Notes under the pieces: model-generated | Told to the model about the DNA's origin: nothing | The model's input: the letters and a program-made list of their open reading frames with translations, nothing else | Database searches by the model: none | Origin: Archivesica marissinica | Taxonomy: Eukaryota > Mollusca > Bivalvia > Venerida > Vesicomyidae | DNA: 64,000 bases | Direction of reading: 5' to 3' | Assembly: GCA_014843695.1 (NCBI GenBank) | Contig: CM026387.1 | Span: 68,246,630 to 68,310,629, forward strand | Program-made: the position numbers and the translations under genes | Shown: positions 53,910 through 64,000 of the stretch, one piece after another | Position numbering within the stretch: position 1 is the stretch's first letter | How the letters are laid out: the number at the start of each line of letters is the position of its first letter

Positions 53910-54690
53910 CATAGTTCTACATTTCCTTTGCATTATTGTCACGTATATATACATCATAGTTCTACATTCCCATTGTATTCTTGTCACGTATATATATCAT
54001 AGTTCTACATTCCAATTGTATTCTTGTCACGTATATATATATCATAGTTCTACATTCCCATTGTATTCTTGTCACGTATATATACATCATAGTTCTACAT
54101 TCCAATTGCATTCTTGTCACGTATATATATCATAGTTCTACATTCCAATTGTATTCTTGTCACGTATATATATCATAGTTCTACATTCCAATTGTATTCT
54201 TGTCACGTATATATATCATAGTTCTACATTCCCATTGTATTCTTGTCACGTATATATACATCATAGTTCTACATTCCAATTGCATTCTTGTCACGTATAT
54301 ATATATCATAGTTCTACATTCCAATTGTATTCTTGTCACGTATATATATCATAGTTCTACATTCCAATTGCATTCTTGTCACGTATATATAAATCACAGT
54401 TCTACATTCCCATTGTATTATTGTCACGTATATATACATCATAGTTCTACATTCCCATTGTATTCTTGTCACGTATATATACATCATAGTTCTACATTCC
54501 AATTGCATTCTTGTCACGTATATATATCATAGTTCTACATTCCCATTGTATTCTTGTCACGTATATATACATCATAGTTCTACATTCCAATTGCATTCTT
54601 GTCACGTATATATAAATCACAGTTCTACATTCCCATTGTATTCTTGTCACGTATGTATACATCATAGTTCTACATTCCCCTTGTATTCGT
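52112..54690. repeat. ~42-bp minisatellite with variable TA tract, about 45 copies
   Basis: The plus-strand unit is ATCATAGTTCTACATTCCCA then TTGTATTCTTGTCACGTATATAT, with a TA run of variable length. A LINE fragment splits the array at about 52816-53575. On the minus strand the last unit (54662-54690) contains the final codons and stop of the mucin-like gene, so the array occupies its 3' UTR. Confidence 0.95.
52816..53575 (-). mobile_element. LINE 3' fragment inserted in the minisatellite
   Basis: Minus-strand translation reads FRSTFTRLRLSAHRLAIE, then KCNHCNTLEDEFHFLLECSL and an Asn/Phe-rich end to a TAG stop. This is the CCHC zinc-knuckle end typical of non-LTR retrotransposons. The 3' end runs into a GAATAAACTATCTATCTATA tail at 52816. 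The frame is open over the last ~110 codons, so it is younger than the relic at 38223. Minisatellite units lie on both sides. Confidence 0.8.
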
Positions 54691-54869
54691 GCGCAGCACT
54701 ATTTGGAGTTGAATCGCCATTTTCGTCCGGCCATTCACGGTGTTGTTCTGTGCCATTTTCCAAAACACTAGTTGTCTGCTCAAATTCTCCAGCTTCATTA
54801 TCAAACACCTGGTTCTGGTGAGCTGTTGGGTCCACATTATTGCCGCTGATGTTTACTTTTTCAGACCGC
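54662..54869 (-). CDS. Membrane mucin-like gene, predicted last exon (cytoplasmic tail)
   Basis: After a CCTTATTTCAG acceptor, this minus-strand exon completes an Arg codon left by the transmembrane exon and encodes about 69 residues to TGA at 54664-54662. The tail is hydrophilic and acidic (TSVLENGTEQHREWPDENGD), without a second hydrophobic segment. It ends EYKGNVEL. The final Asn-Val-Glu-Leu has the hydrophobic-x-hydrophobic form of a class II PDZ ligand; that role is inference. The last eight codons and the stop coincide with the first unit of the 3' minisatellite. Confidence 0.65.
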
Positions 54870-54931
54870 CTGAAATAAGGAATATTGTAATATATTACAC
54901 AATATACACAATCTGAATATGACATGTGATG

Positions 54932-54935
<4 letters not shown>

Positions 54936-54990
<55 letters not shown>
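54936..54990. repeat. (TA)n microsatellite
   Basis: About 55 bp of pure TA in the last intron of the mucin-like gene. Confidence 0.95.
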
Positions 54991-54991
<1 letters not shown>

Positions 54992-55007
54992 TAATATCAT
55001 CTTATGA

Positions 55008-55118
55008 CTTATAACAGTTCACTCATATAATATTCGTTAACGTGCTTTTGTTACAACTATTGTACAGTCGGTGTAGATCTATATGTATGTTATTTGAAAG
55101 CAATAAAATATGTTTAAA
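55008..55118. repeat. Dispersed repeat shared with 25145-25603
   Basis: Same ordered words as the copy at 25145 (ATAACAGTT, ACTCATATAATATTCGTTA, AAGCAATAAAATATGTTTAA). Confidence 0.5.
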
Positions 55119-55119
55119 C

Positions 55120-55210
55120 TAGGGATGGCAACGAATGTTCGAATAATCGAATATTCGTTCGAACGTCCGAATATTCGAATATTAAAACCATATTCGAATA
55201 TTAAAATATC
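55120..55210. mobile_element. Possible hAT-type element end
   Basis: TAGGGATGGCAACGAATGTT followed by repeated CGAATATTCG words resembles terminal and subterminal repeats of animal hAT elements. No second terminus or transposase was identified. Confidence 0.35.
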
Positions 55211-55599
55211 AATTGCAGTTAAATCATAACTTAAAAGGATATATATGTTTGTTTAGCTATTATCAAGGTATATTCACCCAGTATTTGAATATACAGTTGC
55301 CGAGCTTCCTAATTGAGTTAGGTTATGCGACTGTTGCAGACGTGATCGACAAATTATAACATGTCTGTTCATTCTGTGGGCATGTAATATAGAAGGTGAA
55401 TCCCCATTTGATCCGGATTGACATTCAGGGGCATGCACATGTAATAATATATCACTGCCATGTTTAGTTTAAACATATTTTATTTCCCAATCTAATACAT
55501 ATTGAACAATGCATACATTACACATAACAAAAGTTAGATTAGAATGAAACACATAGTCTTATATAATTCTTCTCGTCAAATTACTGCCCTGCAATGATA

Positions 55600-57083
55600 T
55601 ACTAGAGGACATAGAAAACGCACACTTCGGATAAGTGTTTATACATGAAAAAACAATAACTATATAAATACATAGTATTAAACATTTTGGAATATTTTTA
55701 GTTGTTAGTTTAAACATTATTTATTTCAGTATTTGTACATGTAATCAAGAAATGAACATTTTACATATAATTTAACAGCAGTAGACTGAAAGGGATTAGA
55801 ACGAAAGAAAACTTATATAATTCTTCTCCCTTTTAGTTGTTCAGTTTGTGTTTTGTAATTAAAGATGTGATATATCTTTGATGGAATCCTTCGTATTTCG
55901 TTTTCATGTAATAATAATCATATAATGTAGGTGTGCGTTTTCTATGTCCTCTAGTATATAATGTAGGTGTGCGTTTTCTATGTTTCTCTAGTATATAATG
56001 TAGGTGTGCGTTTTCTATGTTTCTCTAGTATATAATGTAGGTGTGCGTTTTCTATGTTTCTCTAGTATATAATGTAGGTGTGCGTTTTCTATGTTTCTTT
56101 AGTATATAATGTAGGTGTGCGTTTTCTATGTTTCTCTAGTATATAATGTAGGTGTGCGTTTTCTATGTCCTCTAGTATATAATGTAGGTGTGCGTTTTCT
56201 ATGTTTCTCTAGTATATAATGTAGGTGTGCGTTTTCTATGTTTCTCTAGTATATAATGTAGGTGTGCGTTTTCTATGTTTCTCTAGTATATAATGTAGGT
56301 GTGCGTTTTCTATGTTTCTTTAGTATATAATGTAGGTGTGCGTTTTCTATGTTTCTCTAGTATATAATGTAGGTGTGCGTTTTCTATGTCCTCTAGTATA
56401 TAATGTAGGTGTGCGTTTTCTATGTTTCTCTAGTATATAATGTAGGTGTGCGTTTTCTATGTTTCTCTAGTATATAATGTAGGTGTGCGTTTTCTATGTC
56501 CTCTAGTATATAATGTAGGTGTGCGTTTTCTATGTCCTCTAGTATATAATGTAGGTGTGCGTTTTCTATGTCCTCTAGTATATAATGTAGGTGTGCGTTT
56601 TCTATGCTCTAGTATATAATGTAGGTGTGCGTTTTCTATGTCCTCTAGTATATAATGTAGGTGTGCGTTTTCTATGTCCTCTAGTATATAATGTAGGTGT
56701 GCGTTTTCTATGTCCTCTAGTATATAATGTAGGTGTGCGTTTTCTATGTCCTCTAGTATATAATGTAGGTGTGCGTTTTCTATGTCCTCTAGTATATAAT
56801 GTAGATGTGCGTTTTCTATGTCCGCTAGTATATAATGTAGGTGTGCGTTTTCTATGTCCTCTAGTATATAATGTAGGTGTGCGTTTTCTATGTCCGCTAG
56901 TATATAATGTAGGTGTGCGTTTTCTATGTCCTCTAGTATAATGTAGGTGTGCGTTTTCTATGTCCTCTAGTATATAATGTAGGTGTGCGTTTTCTATGTC
57001 CTCTAGTATATAATGTAGGTGTGCGTTTTCTAAGTCCTCTAGTATATAATGTAGACGTGCGGTTTCTATGTCCGCTAATATAG
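55600..57083. mobile_element. MITE of the CTAGAGGACATAG family with massively expanded right end
   Basis: The left part (55600-55920) matches the copies at 27396 and 58233, with TA then CTAGAGGACATAGAAAACGC at its end. It carries an extra ~140 bp insertion near 55700-55840 that partly repeats the interior. The right-terminal unit is amplified to about 32 copies. It lies in the last intron of the mucin-like gene. Confidence 0.9.
55920..57083. repeat. 36-bp minisatellite derived from a MITE terminus, about 32 copies
   Basis: The unit is TATATAATGTAGGTGTGCGT then TTTCTATGTCCTCTAG. A variant with TTTCTCTAG (37 bp) alternates with the CCTCTAG form in blocks. The unit is exactly the right terminal inverted repeat plus ~12 subterminal bases of the MITE. 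Confidence 0.95.
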
Positions 57084-57193
57084 AATTGTATACATGTCAT
57101 ATGTATCAACATTTAACCAAATAAAGGTCGTTACGTACATCACTGTTTGCTTAAATATTCAGTTTCGCCGTCTATCATATTAAAACTTCTCAT

Positions 57194-57695
57194 TCACTAA
57201 ACGATATCTCGATAGAAGTGTCCAAGTTCCATATCTCGATAGAAGTATCCAAGTTCCATATCTCGATAGAAGTATCCAAGTTCCATATCTCGATAGAAGT
57301 ATCCAAGTTCCATATCTCGATAGAAGTATCCAAGTTCCATATCTCGATAGAAGTATCCAAGTTCCATATCTCGATAGAAGTATCCAAGTTCCATATCTCG
57401 ATAGAAGTATCCAAGTTCCATATCTCGATAGAAGTATCCAAGTTCCATATCTCGATAGAAGTATCCAAGTTCCATATCTCGATAGAAGTATCCAAGTTCC
57501 ATATCTCGATAGAAGTATCCAAGTTCCATATCTCGATAGAAGTATCCAAGTTCCATATCTCGATAGAAGTATCCAAGTTCCATATCTCGATAGAAGTATC
57601 CAAGCTCCATATCTCGATAGAAGTATCCAAGTTCCATATCTCGATAGAAGTGTCCAAGTTCCATATCTCGATAGAAGTGTCCATTTTACATATCT
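57194..57695. repeat. 27-bp minisatellite, about 18 copies
   Basis: The unit is ATATCTCGATAGAAGTATCC then AAGTTCC, nearly perfect. Nine-codon periodicity keeps frames open on both strands; these are not taken as genes. It is intronic in the mucin-like gene. Confidence 0.96.
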
Positions 57696-57734
57696 CGATA
57701 GCGAGCACTACCGCATGGCATGGCCGGGTGTGTT

Positions 57735-57955
57735 ATGTATGTATGTGGGGTTTAACGTCGCGCCAATTAACAGCTTAGGTCTTATGGAGACTTTCCAGAG
57801 AACCCGGGAGGAACCACCAACCTTCCGCAAGCCAGTTGGATAGCTTCCTCACATGAAATAATCCGACACCTCCAGTGGGATTCGAACCTAGTAGTGTTGA
57901 GCGGCAAGTTACTTGAATTAAACGACCATAGCCACTCAGCCACGATGGTGTCCCC
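57735..57955 (-). mobile_element. tRNA-derived SINE, family F
   Basis: The minus-strand head is ACACCATCGTGGCTGAGTGG with a B-box GGTTCGAATCCC. The body has GGAAGGTTGGTGGTTCCTCC, and the tail is a (CATA)n end. Diverged relatives are suggested at 22800 and 30367. Confidence 0.75.
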
Positions 57956-58061
57956 CTGACTGATCAGGAATCTGAATCCTGCTCAACAGTGAAGCTAAGG
58001 ACAGTGACAAGGGTCATTTGTACAATTGTAAGTCATTGTTATATGAGTATGTGAGGCTTAC

Positions 58062-58140
58062 CGCTTTCTACCGTTGTGGCAGAAAATGCCAACTACAACT
58101 GCCATAACAACTAGTCCAACTATAGCACCGACAACAATAA
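58062..58140 (-). CDS. Membrane mucin-like gene, predicted transmembrane exon
   Basis: A 79-bp exon between a TTTTGTTTCAG acceptor and a GTAAGC donor. It encodes IVVGAIVGLVVMAVVVGIFC followed by HNGRKR. That is a single membrane-spanning segment with a basic stop-transfer sequence. Its phases fit both neighbours: one base (A) from the large exon ending at 58901 completes Ile, and two bases carry over to the tail exon at 54869. Confidence 0.72.
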
Positions 58141-58232
58141 CTGAAACAAAAGCAGCAAACATATTAATTGAACCAAAACGACCGCCCGACGTCCGTCGTA
58201 TTTATTTAATACAATGACACAAATTACAAGTA

Positions 58233-58443
58233 TACTAGAGAACATAGAAAACGCACACTTCGGATAAGTATATAATAACTATATAAATAGATAGTTTTAA
58301 ACATTTTGGAATAGTTTTAGTTGTTCCGTTTGTGTTTTATAATAAAGATGTGATAATTATATCTTTGATGGAATCCTTCGTATTTCATGTTCATGACTTA
58401 ATAATCATATACTGTAGGTGTGCGTTTTCTATGTCCTCTAGTA
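58233..58443. mobile_element. MITE of the CTAGAGGACATAG family, single terminal unit
   Basis: The left end is TA then CTAGAGAACATAGAAAACGC, and the right end is GCGTTTTCTATGTCCTCTAG then TA. It contains one right-terminal unit only, so it represents the basal form of the family. It is intronic in the mucin-like gene. Confidence 0.88.
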
Positions 58444-58549
58444 TACGAGTATATAATGTATTTCTAATTCCCATTCTAATTTTAACCACCATTTAACATT
58501 TAAATACGTTATTAAATGTACACATTTTAATGTAGATATGGATTAGTTT

Positions 58550-58886
58550 TTAAAGCGACACTACATCAATGAAAACGCAAATTTCTGCAGAATGTAATTT
58601 CCTATTATATGGTATATTATTTTCCAAATATTTGCCTCAAAAACTAAGTATTTCAACTAATAAACAAACGTCGTATACGCGGTTTGTTGACATAACAAAA
58701 TAATGTAAATAGGGTCGACATCCATGCGTAATACAACACGTGTAACTTGAACAACATGATTTATGGTACAGATTTACCGCTATATCTGACATTTGGGCCT
58801 ATGCATATTTATTTGTAGAATAATCTTAAGTTTGTATACGTGAAAAAATGCATTCGTTTGCTTTCTGCGATGTAATGTCGCTTTAA
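58550..58886. mobile_element. MITE, TTAA-ended family, short copy
   Basis: TTAAAGCGACACTACATC and GATGTAATGTCGCTTTAA are terminal inverted repeats. Reverse-complemented, it aligns with 266-773 apart from that copy's extra ~170 bases. It ends 13 bases from the donor of the large mucin exon. Confidence 0.82.
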
Positions 58887-58900
58887 TGACTTGTACTAAC

Positions 58901-61900
58901 TGTATGCATCATTGGTCATTTCAATTCCTGAGCTCTTTCTGCCACTACTGTCGAAATAAACATTCATATTATTGCTGCCAGTCGTGTCACTCCCGGCTCC
59001 AATATGTGTGGGATCTGCCACTTCGGTAGCTACCACTGTCTCTTCAATATTGTTCAAAATTTGTCCTGGTGTATTGGGTAGATTTTTGCGATTGTCTATG
59101 CTACCAATGTGCGTATGCCCATGTGATAATAAAGTTTTATTCGATATACTTTCTGAAGCACCGTCTACCCCAAACGCTGTTCTATGCCCAGTACCAGCAG
59201 GAACCTCGGTGGTTGATTTTTGTTCATCGTTTGTTATCAGACTTGTATATATCTTAGTGTTCTTGTCGAAGGCATTTGTATTTAGCTTAGTTGATGTTGT
59301 GCCTGCTGGTTCTATTCCAGTTAGTATATCTTTTTCAATATCTGCTAAGATGTCTAACGGCACAATAGTATTCGTTGAACTGTTTGTATGATCAGAAGAT
59401 TCGCGCAATGCTGCTTCGTGTAGCATATTCTGCTGAAAGGAAATTTCCTCTGCAACAACAGCAGGAACAATAGCTGGTAAGGATTGCTCAGTCAATGGTT
59501 GTATGTCGGAACCTGTCGCTGCGTGAGCCGTTCGCATGCCAGGAGTTGTTGTTGACGACGATTCCTCTGTTGTCGATTGCAAATATTCCTGCATAGTCAC
59601 ATTTTCAGTAACAGTATTAAGCTCGTTGGTGAGTTTTATTTTTGAGGTAAAATTAGTTGTTGTCGCTGTTGTGACACGAGCATGTATGTCTTCCGTTAGA
59701 ACCATGCCATGTGAAATATGTCCTGGAGTAGTTTCAAACACAGTTCGTCTAGTGTTGGTGCTTACTTCGGGAAACGGTAGACTATCCCTATTAACTAGCA
59801 ACACGCGGTCTACGTTTCCTCTGGTAATTTCTGGTGTCGCCTCTGAGGAAACGATCTCTGATAAAAATATGCTGCCTCTATTGACATTCGGCAAATGGTC
59901 AACGAGTCCTCCGCTAACATCGGTAGTATTTACTACATCTGGTAGAGATATGTTGTCTCTAACAACAACAGACACATGTCCAGCATTTCCTCCTCTAATG
60001 GCAGGTATAACAGTTGTGGTTCTCACCTCTGACAGAGGTATGCTGTTTCCACGTTCATCTATCAAAATTTCGATATTTCTTCCTCCAAGTGCTGGTAATG
60101 CTTCATTGGACATTTCCATATTATGTGCATCAAGTTTATTGTGTTTGTCGAATCCAAATTCTATAGTTGTATCCAAAGATGTTGTAGTTTCACCGTTTGT
60201 GTCTGAAGCGACAACAGACATTGGAAAAGAAGTAATGTTATTGGAAAGATCACTAGTGTGTGTCGTTGATTCCATATGTACAATATCCAAAGGACGTTGT
60301 GTTGTTGGTTTATTCGCAGATTGCACTGTTGTTTCTACTGCTAAAATAGCGACAGTATTTATCGTTGTGGGATCTACGATTAAAACGTCAGTATTTATAA
60401 TATCCGAGGGACTTGGTGTTGTTGATATATTCGGACTTTCCATTGTTGGATCTACAATCAACACATCATTATTTACAATGTCCAAAGGGCCTGGAGTTGT
60501 TGGTTTATTCACACTTTCCAGTGTTGGATCTACAATCAACACATCATTATTTACAATGTCCAAAGGGCCTGGAGTTGTTGGTATATTCGGACTTTCCATT
60601 GTTGGATCTACAATCAACACATCATTATTTACAATGTCCAAAGGGCCTGGAGTTGTTGGTATATTCGGACTTTCCATTGTTGGATCTACAATCAACACAT
60701 CATTATTTACAATGTCCAAAGGGCCTGGAGTTGTTGGTATATTCGGACTTTCCATTGTTGGATCTACAATCAACACATCATTATTTACAATGTCCAAAGG
60801 GCCTGGAGTTGTTGGTATATTCGCACTTTCCATTGTTGGATCTACAATCAACACATCATTATTTACAATGTCCAAAGGGCCTGGAGTTGTTGGTTTATTC
60901 ACACTTTCCATTGTTGGATCTACAATCAACACATCATTATTTATAATGTCCAAAGGGCCTGGAGTTGTTGGTTTAATCACACTTTCCATTGTTGGATCTA
61001 CAATCAACACATCATTATTTATAATGTCCAAAGGGCCTGGAGTTGTTGGTTTATTCACACTTTCCATTGTTGGATCTACAATCAACACATCATTATTTAT
61101 AATGTCCAAAGGGCCTGGAGTTGTTGGTTTATTCACACTTTCCATTGTTGGATCTACAATCAACACATCATTATTTATAATGTCCAAAGGGCCTGGAGTT
61201 GTTGGTTTATTCACACTTTCCAGTGTTGGATCTACAATCAACACATCATTATTTACAATATCCAAAGGGCCTGGAGTTGTTGGTTTATTCACACTTTCCA
61301 GTGTTGGATCTACAATCAACACATCATTATTTACAATATCCAAAGGGCCTGGAGTTGTTGGTTTATTCCCACTTTCCATTGTTGGATCTACAATCAACAC
61401 ATCATTATTTATAATGTCCAAAGGGCCTGGGGTTGTTGGTTTATTTACACTTTCCATTGTTGGATCTACAATCAACACATCATTATTTATAATGTCCAAA
61501 GGGCCTGGAGTTGTTGGTTTATTCCCACTTTCCATTGTTGGATCTACAATCAACACATCATTATTTATAATGTCCAAAGGGCCTGGAGTTGTTGGTTTAT
61601 TCGGAGTTTCCATTGTTGGATCTACAATCAACACGTTAGTATGCACACTGTCCAATGGAACTGGTGCTGTTGGCATATTCAGACTTTGCAACGTAGAATC
61701 TATGATTACACTGTCATTATTGACAATATCTAAAGACTTTAGCGTTGTTGGTATATTCGTGAGTTGTATTGTGGGATCCACAACCAAAACATCTTGGGGT
61801 ACCATAGGGTGTGGTGTTGTTAGTATATTAGTAGATTGTATTGCGGAATCTACTACCAACACGTCACTATGTGCAAAGTCTTGAGGTGTTATTGTTGTTG

Positions 61901-64000
61901 GTATACCACCCGATTGCATTGTGGAATCTACTACCAAAATATCTTTATGTACACTATTCAAATTAGATAATGTTGTTGGTATACCCGTGGTTTGTATAAT
62001 AGGATCTAGTATCAAGACTTCCTTATTTAACAGATCCGAAGGAGTTAGTGTTGTTGGTGTATGTGTTCTTTCGCTTGTTGACTCGTACATTGTTAGCCCA
62101 CCAATCAATACTTCAAATTTTGGAACGCGTTGAGTGGACTGCCAACCCGTTGCATCTTGAAACTGCTTAGGTGTTGACACGTTTACTACACGTGGATTGA
62201 AACGAGATATGTTATCTCCAATAACAGGCATGGAGAGATCAGTTTGATTGGCGGTACCATTTTGAAATTGGTTTTCATATGTACGTGTTGTAGTGAATGT
62301 TGTGTTACTTTCGGCATGGCTTTGTACCATTGTAGTGGATGGCAATGTCGTGCTTGGAAGGTAGTCCGTCGCTCTGTCCGTTATTATTAGTCGTTCCAAT
62401 GCCAAGTCAGTTATGTTTGCAACAATATCAATGGGTTCTGTACTTTCCATCACAACGCGTGCTTCGTTCGTCGTAAACGGTGATGTTTTACGCTTGTCAA
62501 AGGTAATTTCATTAACTACTACTGGTACAATAAAATCATTTCCCATCGCTCCAAAATCTACTGAAGATTCTACTGGATAAATGGTAGTATCATTGGCAAT
62601 AGCTACGCTATAATTTGATGGCATTGTGACATTATTTATGTTCATTGCATTCACTTCTAATGCATTGTGTGTCTCATTTGTAGTGTTCATTTCGAAAGTC
62701 GTTGTTTTAAGGGTGCCTACCGTGTTACTTCGCGATGGAGAAGCCGTTTGGCTATATGGAAAGTGTATCGTGTAATTCATATCCCTTGTATTAGTAATGT
62801 TACTAGTGGTGTTTCTTATTTCGGTCTTAGTCGAAGTTGGACCGATCTTCATTATCAGCGAATTGGATATGTCTAGTGGGGGCATACCACTGGATTCATT
62901 GGCAGAAGACGGTACTTCAGGACTAGCAGCTTGTGATCCAGACCCGAACAAAATATGATCAGAAGTAGGTTGAATTCGTTGATTTCTAGTTGTTGCTTCT
63001 TGCGTGTGTTTGTCAAATATTAAACTGTCTGGCGAAACCGCTCCGATAGTTTGTATTGTTTTGGCAGAGTCCGAATTTCCACCATTGAACAATACAGTTC
63101 CTGTGACAATAGCCGTCACATAATCTCCAGTAGATACATCTGTTTGATTGAATGTGACAGAATCTCCAGTAAATGCATCTGTCTTATTAAATGTGACAGA
63201 ATCTCCAGTATATGCATCTGTTTTATTGAATGTGACAGAAACTCCAGTAGATGCATCTGTCTTATTGAATGTGACAGAATCTTCTGTAGATGCATCTGTC
63301 GTATTGAATGTGACAGAATCTCCAGTAGATGTATCTGTCTTATTGAATGTGACAGAAACACCAGTATATGCATCTGTCTTATTGAATGTGACAGAATCTC
63401 CAGTAGATGCATCTGTCTTATTAAATGTGACATAACCTCCAGTAGATGCATCTGTCTTATTGAATGTGACAGAATCTCCAGTAGATGCATCTGTCTTATT
63501 GAATGTGACAGATTCTCCAGTATATGCATCTGTCTTATTGGATGTGACAGAATCTCCAGTAGATGCATCTGTCTTATTGAATGTGACAGAACCTCCAGTA
63601 GATGCATCTGTCTTATTGAATGTGACAGAACCTCCAGTAGATGCATCTGTCTTATTGAATGTGACAAAACCTCCAGTAGATGCATCTGTCTTATTGAATA
63701 TGACAGAATCTCCAGTAGATGCATTTGTCTTATTGAATGTGACAGAACCTCCTGTAGATGCATCTGTCTTATTGAATGTGACAGAATCTCCAGTAGATAT
63801 ATCTGTCTTATTGAATGTGACAAAACCTCCAGTAGATGTATCTGTCTTATTGACTATGACAGAATCTCCAGTAGATGCATCTGTCTTATTGAATGTGACA
63901 GAACCTCCAGTAGATGCATCTGTCTTATTGAATGTGACAGAATCTCCAGTAGATATATCTGTCTTATTGAATGTGACAGAAGCTCCAGTAGATGCATCTG
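58901..64000 (-). CDS. Membrane mucin-like protein, large extracellular exon (5' incomplete)
   Basis: The minus-strand frame is open from the window edge at 64000 to 58901, about 1700 codons, with no in-window signal peptide; the 5' end lies outside. Order from the N-terminal side: about 22 tandem 13-residue units (SVTFNKTDASTGD), each with an N-K-T glycosylation sequon. Next is a ~650-residue Ser/Thr/Asn-rich region with many N-x-T/S sites. Then come about 6 diverged and 16 near-identical 26-residue units (PTTPGPLDIINNDVLIVDPT). A further ~480-residue Thr/Ser-rich region ends ...EMTNDAY. The frame meets TAG at 58898-58896, but a GTTAGT donor at 58900 would join it in phase to the transmembrane exon at 58140. 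Cysteines are nearly absent, so it is mucin-like rather than a folded domain protein. If the donor is unused, a secreted form would result. The specific function is unknown. Confidence 0.75.
60420..61665 (-). repeat. Coding 78-bp (26-codon) minisatellite, 16 copies
   Basis: Plus-strand unit words are CATTGTTGGATCTACAATCA, ACACATCATTATTTACAATG and TCCAAAGGGCCTGGAGTTGT. The units are nearly identical and in frame. Variation is concentrated at one position group (ESVNK, ESPNI, ESGNK). Diverged units continue to about 62050. Confidence 0.95.
63124..64000 (-). repeat. Coding 39-bp (13-codon) minisatellite, at least 22 copies
   Basis: The plus-strand unit is TCTCCAGTAGATGCATCTGT then CTTATTGAATGTGACAGAA. 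It continues past the window edge. Every unit keeps the mucin frame and the N-K-T sequon (one unit reads N-Q-T). Confidence 0.95.

Noticed and set aside
57190..57778. Open frames of 155-186 codons on both strands of the 27-bp array
   Set aside because: Artefact of a unit whose length is a multiple of three; both strands are equally open and the location is intronic.
59536..61884. A 782-codon plus-strand open frame opposite the mucin exon
   Set aside because: It is the antisense shadow of a 78-bp in-frame repeat. The minus frame continues through unique flanking sequence and has matching splice phases; the plus frame does not.

Overview
The window is eukaryotic, AT-rich and intron-containing. 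It is most likely from a mollusc, possibly a bivalve. The evidence is indirect: tRNA-derived SINEs, dispersed repeats rich in GGACGGAC-type motifs, many MITE-like inverted repeats, very abundant minisatellites, and LINE 3' ends of the RT plus zinc-knuckle type. No sequence here fixes the species, and all family assignments are by eye.

Five host genes can be supported. (1) A minus-strand gene of unknown function runs from a predicted first coding exon at 7246-7233 to a long exon at 4114-1675. That exon contains a 69-bp (23-codon) coding minisatellite and clustered frameshifting indels. (2) A plus-strand achaete-scute-like bHLH factor (14363-14959) has a stop codon inside the first unit of a 5.9-kb, 34-bp tandem array. 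(3) and (4) Two plus-strand tandem paralogs of the Tctex1/DYNLT light-chain family (27327-29978 and 39982-43523) each have a tiny first coding exon joined in phase 0 to one large exon. (5) A minus-strand membrane mucin-like gene enters from beyond the right edge (64000) and ends at 54662. Its exons encode a 13-residue N-K-T repeat, a 26-residue Pro/Thr repeat, a transmembrane segment and a cytoplasmic tail. Its stop codon lies in the first unit of another minisatellite.

The rest is mostly mobile and tandem DNA. A nearly complete but 5'-truncated APE-type LINE (31217-34172) sits inside a MITE with an 11-bp target duplication, and a neighbouring MITE copy preserves the empty site. There are three LINE relics, a 1.6-kb foldback element interrupted by a SINE, and about two dozen tRNA-derived SINE copies. 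Some SINE families with different heads share the same 3' tail. One SINE is interrupted by two others.

The most interesting theme is how minisatellites start. One MITE family is present with 1, 2 and about 32 copies of its right-terminal ~36-bp unit (58233, 27396, 55600). At least three other arrays are enclosed by terminal inverted repeats or end in an inverted unit. Two further arrays begin exactly at the 3' end of a coding sequence. No CRISPR array, bacterial operon or confident functional tRNA/rRNA gene was seen.
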